Of a stretch of 64,000 bases of DNA, positions 54,141 through 64,000 are shown piece after piece (position 1 is the first letter of the stretch; the number at the start of each line of letters is the position of its first letter). The notes under the pieces were generated by a model. The model searched no databases. It saw nothing but the letters and a program-made list of their open reading frames with translations, and was not told the origin of the DNA. This DNA comes from Pararge aegeria. Lineage: Eukaryota; Arthropoda; Insecta; Lepidoptera; Nymphalidae. The stretch is taken from assembly GCF_905163445.1 (NCBI RefSeq), contig NC_053190.1, positions 2,172,501-2,236,500 on the forward strand. The letters run 5' to 3'. The translations under genes and the position numbers were made by a program.

Positions 54141-54787
54141 AACTGAAAAGCTACAAATTCTGAAATATGAATGACGTCAGCGGCACATAGTCCAAACAAC
54201 CTCACAATAAAACATGATTTTAGAACTTAATTCTGTTTCAAAACGCAGTCCGATAGAATTATCAACCGGAAATAAAATATTAAAATTAGTAACCTACACT
54301 GAAACATTTTTAATTAATTATCTTTTTCATTTCCAACTCGAAAATGATATTCAAACGGGCATTATGAAACGAATGGTTGAACAAACAAAATGGAAAAACA
54401 TTTATTTTCATAAGCCTTTGACAAAACGAGACGATATTTTATTTACAGAAAGTTGAACAAGATATAATTAATGACTGAAATAACATAAGTGTAGTCCAGT
54501 ATTAAATGCGAACGACAAAGCGCGGGATATCAAAGGGGGGTCTCTTTGACCAGTCACACGTACCTCAAATGAAAAGCAGAATAATCTGTCTCAGTGCATT
54601 TACGGGTTGGGGTATCAAAAAGTTTCCGTATTAGGTCGGTGGCACATGAAGCGTGACACTTCATCGGTTTTGGGACGGACAATAAGGTTGTCACCAATTT
54701 CAATCATGCGTGATTCCTAATGGGTTCAGGGTAGACCGTAGGTAGCTTTCGGGTAAGATTTTAGGGATAGAAAATGTAATTTTTTTT
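54141..54787. other. Unassigned DNA
   Basis: The 80-codon plus frame at 54214-54456 is not recognised. Confidence 0.3.
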
Positions 54788-54815
54788 TAGGCTAGCACTT
54801 GACGACAATTATGCA
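54788..54815 (-). mobile_element. Small LINE 3' UTR fragment
   Basis: 'GGCTAGCACTTGACGACAAT' matches the 3' UTR seen at 43172. Confidence 0.4.
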
Positions 54816-55214
54816 AATGAAAAAATACTTTTTATGTCCAAATCATTAAAAATAATAGATCACGATCAATTATCTAACAGTCAAAAATATGCAGAATACA
54901 CACATTTTACTATTAAAACTACAAAAGTTCAGGCAGTAAAAAAAAATAATGACCAAAAACATCGTAAGAACCTGACTATTCCTTTTGGAACAGTCGGTTA
55001 TAACGAAAGAGTCCAGTGTGCAATCAGTTTTACGGACTTTGACCAATGTCGCGTGGAATGCGGAAGACCCAACGCCGGAGTTAAATTTCTCCAATAATTG
55101 GTACATATGAAGTTTCCAGTACAGAGCGTATTACTTTCAAACTGAATGTGTGTATCTTAATTTGTGTACATATAACTTAGAATTGGGACGAGGTTCCTAA
55201 CTCTACCTGTATAT
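54816..55214. other. Unassigned; opposing unrecognised frames
   Basis: Plus 54834-55097 (87 codons) and minus 54870-55106 (78 codons) overlap. Neither shows a known motif. Confidence 0.3.
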
Positions 55215-55385
55215 TTATGTATTGTCCACTGATGGACTAAAGGCCTCTCTCAATGGGACAGACGGGTTCGAGGTCGCAGCAAATGGTAGTAGTAGCATAG
55301 AGGACGCTGCTGCCCGATCTCCGTACGACTCCAATGGGAAGGGGAGGGGTGGGGACGTCTGTATACTCATCTGGCGTAATCACAC
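55215..55385 (+). repeat. Family L repeat copy 3 with RTE-like leader
   Basis: 'GTCCACTGATGGACTAAAGG' resembles the RTE end motif, then 'CAGCAAATGGTAGTAGTAGC', 'GGACGCTGCTGCCCGATCTC' is family L. Confidence 0.5.
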
Positions 55386-56144
55386 GGCCGTACATACCTT
55401 GAGCTAAAACTTGTCACCTTCTTACGAAATCTTTGATTCCATTTAATTACAACATTGTTATAAATGTGGGCATGACGATTTAGTCTATGCCCTTTAAAGA
55501 ATTTTCACTTATAACAAAGGTAGATAATTATTATTTCTCAATTCTTATCATAGCTATCTCATAACTGTATATATTGCGTATTTTCGACACTAACTTCTCC
55601 ATGCCAATGTAGTTAAAAATGATTTGAAAATGTATGATTTTTTCGTTTTCTAACTTTTTGGTACATTACAAAGAAGAAAATGAACAATGATTTGCTATCA
55701 GAGTTATTACGGTGTATCATTGCTAATATGAAATTTCCAAAATCATAACGTAAATACTAAACGAAATTGAAATGTAATTCAATAAAGCAAAGCAATATTG
55801 CCAGCGATTCACATAGCGGAATGTTTAGTAACTCCATTGGATACGGACGTATGTACAAATATTTAGAGAGCTTAAAATGTACTTGTTACGGTTGCACACA
55901 CATTCGACCTTAACACTAGAGAAATAAAGTTTAAAGTAAATATCGACAAAGAAAACTTCGGTAGAAGAGGTCGCTAAGCCAGTAACCAAGTTAACAGACT
56001 ATAAAGGGAATTATTAACTAACGCGTCTACACCATAAAACATCTGGTTTGAGTTAAATTTGAAGCACTAAATTATAAATTTGAAGGTAACATTAAACTAA
56101 AGCTTCCAAAGAGATATTGGAGATATATAAGATATATAATAATA
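55386..56144. other. Unassigned AT-rich DNA
   Basis: No gene or repeat recognised. Confidence 0.35.
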
Positions 56145-56450
56145 AATACATCTCGTCGTTTCAGTCAATGGTCTTCTCGCGAAAAGCTTCGACCAACATC
56201 TCAAGAACCTTTCGCTTGGTTGTTGGATCAAGGGTCGGATACAGAAGGCAGTAGTACTTGAAACGGCGCGTATTGTGAGGAGGTTTCTCACTCTGGAGCC
56301 CTGACCACCGGTTGCTTGGGCATTCAAATGCCCCGCAAGCGGAGGGTGGAAGTTTTTTTTTTTTATAAATTTTTAATAGTGTTTTTTAATTTATTCTTAA
56401 GCATTGTTAATAATTAAAAAAAAAAAAAAAGAAAAATAATAAATGATAGA
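56145..56450 (+). mobile_element. LINE 3' end, same family as 8481-8790, with poly(A)
   Basis: Plus-strand remnant from 56158 to a stop at 56302-56304: GCWIKGRIQKAVVLETARIV, ending RRFLTLEP. Indel-free against the other copy over 147 bases. The 3' UTR 'CATTCAAATGCCCCGCAAGC' and a long A run at about 56419-56432 follow. The 76-codon minus frame at 56097-56327 is antisense. Confidence 0.75.
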
Positions 56451-57121
56451 TATAAAATACATCTACACATGAAACAATCTGATATAGGATCAAGCAAATG
56501 AATTTGTATAACAAACAATTTCATAAGCTGCTAAAGTTAGAATGCCTTTTAATAAAGAACGGACACTTAGGAGTGTTCATTGGTTCAATCGTTTTTCTAG
56601 TCTATATGGAAAATACAGTATTCCAAATAAAATAAATCTTTATATTATTCGAGGAAACATTGGGTTTATACCATTCGCAGACTTGGATTACTATAGATAT
56701 TAGACTTAGATATTTGGGAATATCATGCATGTAAATTCAAATCAAATTCGAAAAATTGGCCAGCGTGTTCTATGCCCTTCTGATCCTCAGAGAAGATCCA
56801 TACCAATGAACCTGTAATATAGGACTATAATGCTATATTTACTGTTTAATTTATAAGTAACAGTAAAAATATGAGCGACTAATAACATGGAAAGAGCACA
56901 AAATTGTACCACGAATAATATATTTTATTATATTACAAGAAAAAAAGAAGCTCTAAAAATTTCCCCGCAGCACAAGACAAATGAGAACAAGGAATGTAAT
57001 CCACAATTACGCGAGGACATCGGTAAGAGATTCGAAATAAAACACATAATCCCGCCCGCATTAAGGAACGGCAACACAATGAAGATTTATTTACAAGTGG
57101 AGAAGTTTTATTTATACTGAA

Positions 57122-57171
57122 AGACATAAAAATATTGCACGCATTTAATTTATGTCTACTGTGCAATATTT
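57122..57171. repeat. Interleaved inverted repeats (pseudoknot order)
   Basis: AGACATAAA (57122-57130) with TTTATGTCT (57149-57157), and AAATATTGCAC (57130-57140) with GTGCAATATTT (57161-57171). Confidence 0.85.
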
Positions 57172-57924
57172 GCTATCACTCTTATTTCGGAGAAGTTTTA
57201 TGTAATTTTGAACTCATTAATTGGACCGGCAACATTAAACCAGCCACAAGATGCCACTAAACACAACGGTACAAGACAGCCATGACGAACTTTGGCCTTT
57301 TGAAAAGCCTTTGCCCAGCTGTGGCCGTTTACCCGCCGAGATTATAATGGTTTCATTGTAAGGTGGATGCGGTTTGATCAATTGTTTTATAGAAAGATAC
57401 CGAGGTTTGCCGATTCCTTAAAATTCCATCGATCATTACTTTCAGAACTCAGTTAAGACCGAGGCTTATTCTGCTAGCTTTTACTCTCGTTCTTAATATA
57501 GCCATAAAAGAAGAGTGTTTGCAGTCTATGGCATGCAGAACAATATTTGGTTGAAAGTTTTAAAGTCGGGAGTTTTTTTTTGTTTTGTTGGAGGGAACCG
57601 GGAAAAATCGAAGGAAGTTTTCAAATATTATAAGAACACCTAAATTTTAATGAAACTCGAGCATTTTGAATTCTTTCAAAAAGTTATTACACTGGTTGCG
57701 CTTCGATTATGGTAGATAGGTAGGTTAATATATAGTCGATAAGCAATTTATACTCGTCACAATAAAGGAGCTGATGGTGAGGTGCTGGCAGAACTGCTCA
57801 ACCATTAATCCCGGCTTTGGAAAAATAAATATTTTGTAGAAGGTCATGAGCAGTTGACTTTTGACTATAATTACTTGGATATGATTGCAAACGTTCCCCC
57901 TAAAAAGCGTGAAAAAATTTGTTG

Positions 57925-58010
57925 TCCAAAAAAGAACCGACAGTAATGAAACGACAAGAAATAAGTATTTCTTGCTTTTTTGTTATTTTACAAAGTTGGT
58001 TCTTTTTGTC
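57925..58010. repeat. Long imperfect hairpin, about 85 nt
   Basis: AAAAAGAACCGAC at the left pairs with GTTGGTTCTTTTT at the right. The inner CAAGAAAT/ATTTCTTG pairs around AAGT. Mismatches and small bulges lie between. Confidence 0.7.
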
Positions 58011-59368
58011 AAGAAATGTCTTACTCATAAGTAGTGCATAAATTTCAGTTTACTTCACACCATCTTCCTATGTAAAATATTATACTCTACATGCACGCAA
58101 TATGCTTTAAAAAGAGTAAACAATTTAGTATAGACTTTTTCTCTCACCTTTTAATATGATATAGTTAAAAGGATTTCGAAGAGTAATCACATCACAGAGG
58201 TAGACAGTTATATTATCGTGGCGCGTTTAGGTACAACAAAGAAGTTTCCCCGTTTCGACGATTGAATACTTGTGGGAATTCGGCCGAGTTACGATTTACT
58301 TCGTTCAAGTTCCGCGGGCCCTTAGCGATACAAACGTTGTCAAAACTCTGTAAGTTAAAAACCGGTTTTATTTTGGTGTCTAAAAGTGTTAATGAGATTT
58401 AAAGTCAGTTGACTATACAAGGTTGAACTAGTTTACATCTAAATCTTTTCAACACGAATGACAAAATACCTAAGTTATTTCATAGTTCCTTTTGTATTTT
58501 AGACTTAGATGCGAGATTTCTAGGATTACAGTGAATTGTCTGAATATCATCATTAGGATCAGATATTTATTTGAGTATGACTTTACTGATCAAATTATGT
58601 CTTAAAGAAAGAATATCCCAAATAGCCCGAATAAATTAAAAACTAAACCTGTATTATATATTGCACCTGTTTAATAGTTGTTTACAGTTTTTCAATCGTC
58701 TTGATACACGGGCAAATATCAAAGCAAAGTTTCGCTAAAATATAATGTTAACCACACCCTTATAATCTGCTGATGCTACCTCCATCAAATAAACTGTCTC
58801 CAAACTCGAAAAAAGGAGCTTAAACAAACAAAGAATTGATAAGTATTTTGTAAGAACGTATTTATTCTTTAACAAAGATCGACCCGACCATAAAACCCTA
58901 AGTAAAGAAGTATGCTGAACTATAATTTTCAAACTAAACATAAGTATAGAAACAGAGCGGACACAAAAGGAAAACTAACACTTCTGTCGGTAACAGTACG
59001 CGACATTGTTACTGGGGATTCGAAGAACTAAAGATCCACTTCTATTTTCCGATAGGACGGGCATAGTATCATTCAACTTTTATATTATCTCGCACAGGTC
59101 AATGGAGCGGCCCCGGTTCTATCGATCCTAGTCAAATCTCTTTTTATTTATTTATATTTTTGTTGTCTTAGATTCACGATAGACAAGCGTATTGCGTTGC
59201 TTGTCACCAACTGTTGGTTATACATTTTCATTCCATTAATGTATTAACCCAGGCCTCGGCTTTAATAGAAAAGAGAAAATAAAACCTACTAAACTGCTCA
59301 AATTTTGATTGGTTATCCGATGTTAAAGATAATGCACGTAGCCATAAGCACTCCGAATTGCAGCATTA

Positions 59369-59652
59369 TGATCATGATATTATTGGCTCTTCCCACAATG
59401 AGAAGGGATTAAGGCCGTTGTCCACAACGCTGGCCCAGTACGGATTTGTGGACTCCACACACCTTTGGGAACATTATGTAGAACTCTCATTATGCAGGTT
59501 TCTTCACGATGTTTTGCTTCACCGTTGAGCAAATGATATTTTTATTACTTAAAACGCACATAATTTACCTACAAATGTTAGAGGTGCGTGCTGGAATTCG
59601 AACTCAGCCCCCCAAAAGTGAGGATGAACTTCTATCCACTGAGTTATTACTG
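59369..59652 (-). mobile_element. SINE family A copy, reverse
   Basis: 'CCCACAATGAGAAGGGATTA', 'AACGCTGGCCCAGTACGG', 'CACACACCTTTGGGAAC', B-box complement 'GGAATTCGAACTCAG'. Confidence 0.88.
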
Positions 59653-62300
59653 CTTATACAACAAAGGGTCAATTTCTGATCTCCGTGCTCAACAATTATT
59701 GACTTGCCTTCTTAATCAGATAAATTAAAGTCTTTTTTAACAGTCTAAATGTAAATAAAATTAATAGTATTTGTGAACAAATAAATATAATATCAGACTT
59801 CAGAACCACCCTAATTCAACATAGCAAAACAATTCTAATTTCAACATACGGTGACGTTCCGAAACAACATTAAAATGTCGACCTATAAATGTATAGGTAT
59901 TCCATATGTCCGTTTTAATCAAGTATCGAATTGTCAACATAACGTCTATTATTGGATTCACCCAGCCATTGGAAATCCCTGCGTATCGGAATCGCATTAG
60001 GACACTACTTTGAATCTTTGATTGACTGTGACACCGGATCAGGAGCCTCCATTACGGCGAAGGATAAGCCATTTACAACGCGTGGACTAAAGGCTTTGCC
60101 GGAATTCAATTTTTCAACACTTCCTCGTTTAATTCCAACACTGGATTCAAAATAATTTTCGATTCTGTCACTGCCCATTGGGATGCTTTTTGCGCGGATG
60201 AATCGAATTACTACGTAGATATATTAAGAGCTTTTTAATAAGAATAAATACTATCGGACTTTTAAATAAAGGGAACAAATAAAGGTACTATTATTTGTCT
60301 TAGTAATTATACTCCAGTTCTCATTAATTTATTTGTGAATAATGATCTTCTAGGATGTTTAACGTTAAGTTTGGTTGTCTTTAGATTTAAATAGCATTAA
60401 ATTTAAAAGCAACCACATACCTATTCTTCTACCAATTCAAAGTTTCATATTACCAAGTTATAAACTTTAGCAGATCTCTTATGTGATACAAACGATTCCT
60501 TATCCTTATTTGGTTTTTGCTAGTTTATCCTAAATCCCATTTTTGGTACTGAAAAAACAGTTTATGTGATTTTAAGAATGTAGATCTACCCCATTTATGA
60601 TCATCATGTCGGCATTCTAGTAATCTAATCCCCATAAAATTTTAATTCATTGTTAAGTACAAAATTAAAGCTGTAATTACTAAAACGAATACAGTACGAT
60701 AATAATTTGGCAAAGCGACAGAACTCTAAGCTGTGATAATAAATTTCAATGAAAACATTGAATTCAAAATGAAAAATCTCCCAAAACTTTTGACCGCAAC
60801 TTTCGAAAACTAAACCGCAAGCGTATTCATTAGAGTTGATAGTCGGTTTGGACATGGTCGTTTAATTTGCATAATGGATCCAAATAATATCAATCCGGCT
60901 TCATCTGTCGATGCAGTCACCGCTTATTAAACACTGCCTTTTTATAACAATAGAATATTGTGTTTTGTGGTTTACTCATATCTGTATACATTATCGTTAG
61001 CTGCAAATAAAATGTTTTACACTCGTTGTTTCCCATCCGTACGCATTGGTTTTTACCTCGTTGTATGGTTTCGGGATAAAAGTATATTTTGTTAAATTTC
61101 AGGATGCAAGGTATGCATGTGTCAGATTTTAGTAGGATGCGGTTTTCATTCATTGTTTTACTGCCTCGTGTGGCAACAGTTAGTTGGTTCTGTTTTTTTC
61201 AGTATAATTTACATGAAAAGACTTGGCTAATGTGCCCTAATGTGACTACCCTACTGTAGCACTAAATACCCGATATTTGTAGACAATATTGGAGGGTGGC
61301 TTTGCTTTAAGGTGGTCACGAAATGCATCGTTCCTCCTTTTGTCTTAGAAGTTGCTTGTACTCTGGTGGACTAAATGCCTCCATTGCGCTCGGTTTGTGG
61401 CCAGACTTAATGAGTGGCGACATCTTTGGATGAGATTGATTATAAACTTATGTTTAAAAGATAGATATATTATTTTTAGTTACGATGTGAAGTGGTAAAG
61501 TACATATAGTAAGTAATTTAATTTTATCTTAGTAAAAGCAATGCCAAATAAAAGAAAATGCATGGATTGAGAAGGTTCGAAAAGGCTACACCGACAAGAG
61601 GTTAGTTCTTCAGTTTAAGAAAATAAACAAGGTATTAGTGCAAGTGACTGTTGGCAAACCAAATAAATAAATACACAAACAATTAATAAACAGACAGACC
61701 CGCTTTCGCATTTAAACTTAGTGTGGATTGTTGTCAACTGCTTTTTCAATCTGGCATGTCGAGTATCGATCTCAAAGTCCTGAAGCGATAAATATAAAGT
61801 ATTGAATATCACTAAAATACCTAACTACTCGGAATCAACATTTTAATTTTTTTTATGTTTGTGTGATGAACTGTCAAGTGGTTTCATTAAATTGTTTTTC
61901 ATCGTAATAAGGAATGAAAAAGGCTAGTTGTATAGTCAAACTCTTACTTCCTCTATAACAGAAAACCGCTAGCACCAACTTGAAAATATTTTAAAACCTT
62001 TTGACGTAGCATCACAAAGGTCTAAATAGTACATTTAGTAATTGTTTTCTTCATCTTCTACTTCCTCGTACCCACAAGTATACTGTATCTATACATAGTC
62101 TACATGTGGTTTGTTTAAACCTTTAGTTAATTTTTTTTATAGTCGTTTCGTTATGACCGGTCCGTTGTACCTAAGTGAAGAATTTCCGATTATTTATGTT
62201 TTAATTACAAAGCAAAAACCGGATTCTTATTTTGGTAACTTAATCAAAACAAAATACTTACAAAAAAAAATATTTATTTATACTCTTTACTTGCACACAA
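59653..62300. other. Long unassigned AT-rich stretch
   Basis: No gene recognised. Frames at 59952 (67 codons), 60625 (76), 60917 (78) and 61615 (65) lack known motifs. A 7-bp stem (ACCTATA/TATAGGT) lies at 59882. Confidence 0.4.
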
Positions 62301-62425
62301 ATAAAAATACAGAAGAAGAACAAAAAAAACACAGACAGAAGAAGTATATAAAAGGCTTATCGCTTTGTAGCGATAAGGCCGCCTTTTGAAATACAGGCTG
62401 CTCTTTTTTTTTAATATGTAACATC
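62301..62425 (+). mobile_element. LINE 3' hairpin fragment, family K
   Basis: CTTATCGCT and AGCGATAAG form a 9-bp stem around TTGT, followed by GCCGCC. Flanking coding is absent. Confidence 0.6.
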
Positions 62426-63011
62426 TACTTATAACTTTTGTGTCTAAAGTCACGAAACTTATTAATTGGCTTTAAATTTTTTTCAAAATCAATAATATTT
62501 TAATTTTCAATTACAATTTAATTAGAACTTATTAAATTTTTCATTTTAAATTTTGATAATGAGAAAAGTGATTGATATTCCATTGCACGATTAAAGTTAA
62601 TGAATATTGAATTAGACAGTATTATTTGAATATAAATTAATTTATTCTGATGTTCTATACCTACCCGTAAAATGTTCGCATAAAATTATGTTTGGGAGTA
62701 ATAAAGCAAAATTATAATATTTCTGCTACTAATGAAGTAAACGGACTTCACCTGTCTCTTAATTTAAACCTTGCAGCGTTCCCGAAATAAAAAGAAATAA
62801 TTAAAACGGGTCTGGGCTATGGTAGGGACCATCGACCTTATTTGTAGAAATTTCTAGAATCCTTTACTTTTTACTTACGTCCAACACCTCCCTGCTCCAA
62901 GCCTCACCTGGCAATTCATGATCACGCTAAAATAATTCTTCTATCTAGTCCAGACTTGGCTAGAATAATTTTTGGTTATCCATACAATACAAGCGTTATG
63001 TATGAAATAAA
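62426..63011. other. Unassigned AT-rich DNA
   Basis: No gene or repeat recognised. Confidence 0.35.
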
Positions 63012-63545
63012 CAAGAAGAAGAAGAAGAAAAAGTCTTTATTGCACATACAAATATAAAGCCAGGTTAACAAAAAAAAAAACGATAATATACATATGCACA
63101 AAGGCGGCCTTATCGCTTGAAGCGATCTCTTCCAGACCACCTTTGGTTGAAGAAACATATTAGAGAAACCGGGATAGTGCAATACCAAAATTGTGCAACT
63201 TATAAACATTACATTTACAATAAATACTAATACTACATATATAGTTAAAACCTATATATTTATGTATATGTATATTAAAATCCATATATATATCAATATA
63301 TAAACTTAAATACATATTACTATTTGAACATACACATACAATACATAGATATTTTGCTACATACTAGACTGGAAATAAATAGTCTTTTAACCGCGATTGA
63401 AAGATATTTAATGATTTGGACTATCTTATATTCTCTATCTCATTCCATAGGTTAACCACCTTTACCGTATAAGAATTGCCATACGCCAATGAACGACTAG
63501 CAGGAACGTGTAACAAGCTGTCATTATTAGCTCGCAGATTATTTT
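63012..63545 (-). mobile_element. LINE 3' end with (TTC)n tail and C-terminal coding remnant
   Basis: Minus strand from 63545: RANNDSLLHVPASRSLAYGN then SYTVKVVNLWNEIENI, then a stop or frame break. An AT-rich 3' UTR, the hairpin landmark ('GCGGCCTTATCGCTTGAAGC' in the plus strand), AATAAAGAC and a (TTC)n tail follow. It is the same module as the C-terminus of the intact LINE. The minus 77-codon frame at 62976 is UTR. Confidence 0.72.
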
Positions 63546-63548
63546 TTT

Positions 63549-63758
63549 GACGGCCGATTGGCGCAGTGGGCAGTAATCTGCTTTCTAAATAGCTGTGGGT
63601 TCGATTCCCACAGCTGGGAAATGTTTGTGTGACGAAAATTTATGTTTTTCAGTGTCTGGGTGTTTATCTGTATATTATAAATATTTATGTATATTATTCA
63701 TAAAAATATTCATCAGTAATCTTAGCAACACAAGCTACGCTAATCTATTTATTTACCC
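63549..63758 (+). mobile_element. SINE family D copy
   Basis: Head 'GACGGCCGATTGGCGCAGTG', B box GGGTTCGATTCCC, 'CAGTGTCTGGGTGTTTATC', 'ACACAAGCTACGC', short ATTTATTTA tail. The best-preserved D head in the window; it sits against the truncated edge of the reverse LINE. Confidence 0.92.
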
Positions 63759-63930
63759 ATTGCTTTAAAGAACTATAGAGGCATTATAATACTCCGTGCT
63801 TGATATGCCATTAAATAAAATGAAAAGAATATTTCATAGTTTTTTTAAGCCTGCATATAAGCGGATTGATTCCTGATGCGATATGATCACTGCTATCCAT
63901 AAATAAGAATATCTATTTAACCATCGTGAC

Positions 63931-64000
63931 AGCGGTGATAGCCCAGTGGGTAGGACTTCGTCGACTTCACTTTTGGCTGAGTTCGAATCCCATCATAAAC
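63931..64000 (+). mobile_element. SINE family A head, cut by window end
   Basis: 'GCGGTGATAGCCCAGTGGGT' with an intact A box and B box GAGTTCGAATCCC. Confidence 0.85.

Larger units (their letters stand above)
56451..59368. other. Long unassigned AT-rich stretch
   Basis: No gene seen. It contains the interleaved inverted repeats at 57122-57171, the hairpin at 57925-58010, and a GC-richer patch at 58200-58350 ending CTCTGTAAGTT, a possible plus-strand donor with no other support. Confidence 0.4.

Noticed and set aside
63549..63625. tRNA gene candidate (A box, B box, tRNA-like spacing)
   Set aside because: The same head recurs with a constant SINE D body and tail; no proper acceptor stem closes.
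1..64000. CRISPR array, prophage, LTR retrotransposon or endogenous virus
   Set aside because: No regularly spaced repeats, no paired LTRs and no gag/env-like frames were seen.

Overview
The window looks like intergenic or intronic DNA from a lepidopteran insect, most probably a butterfly. It is AT-rich and densely seeded with short interspersed repeats of lepidopteran type: two tRNA-like SINE families with clear A- and B-box promoters, a third SINE with an A(n) tail, Helitron-like elements that start TC and end CTAG between A and T, and 3' ends of several LINE lineages. A nymphalid is my guess from the SINE headed GGCCGATTGGCGCAGTGGGC; the sequence alone cannot fix the species. I found no host protein-coding gene, rRNA, functional tRNA, CRISPR array or operon. 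Nearly all open frames here are chance frames or lie inside repeats.

The one convincing intact coding region is a non-LTR retrotransposon at about 13314-16976. It has a single 989-codon frame (13645-16614) with an endonuclease and a reverse transcriptase, a 3' UTR with a small hairpin, and an ATTC tail. Broken LINE pieces of other lineages lie at 8481-8790 and 56145-56450 (same family, opposite orientations), 22630-22885 and 35680-36410 (RTE type), 40431-41170 (RNase H plus zinc-knuckle C-terminus), 43160-43425, 46846-47395 and 63012-63545.

Repeat families, named here for convenience. A: tRNA-like SINE with a (TGA)n tail, about 14 copies. B: tRNA-like SINE with an A-rich tail, about 9 copies. 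C: a 3' segment ending in a GAATTT-type tail, about 7 copies. D: tRNA-like SINE with a (TTAT)n tail, 7 copies. E/F: Helitron-like. G, L, M, N, O, Q, R, S: smaller shared families. K: LINE 3' ends carrying the hairpin that reads as a rate-limiting landmark, 'GCGATAAGGCCGCC'. V: a MITE with terminal inverted repeats. P, X: locally confined direct repeats. Y: a weakly similar pair. Insertions are often nested: C in A, RTE in B, D in RTE, F beside V, and probably the full-length LINE in the tail of an A copy.

The most unusual observation is a recurrent structure not explained by transposons. Five perfect inverted duplications have 19-23 bp arms and loops of only 3-4 nt (about 3.5, 11.3, 27.5, 37.6 and 44.0 kb), and there are several decayed examples. 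Two of them interrupt recognisable repeat copies, so the ancestral state is known and the second arm must be a later gain. Snap-back template switching is the simplest reading. I do not see a new multi-gene biological system in this window.
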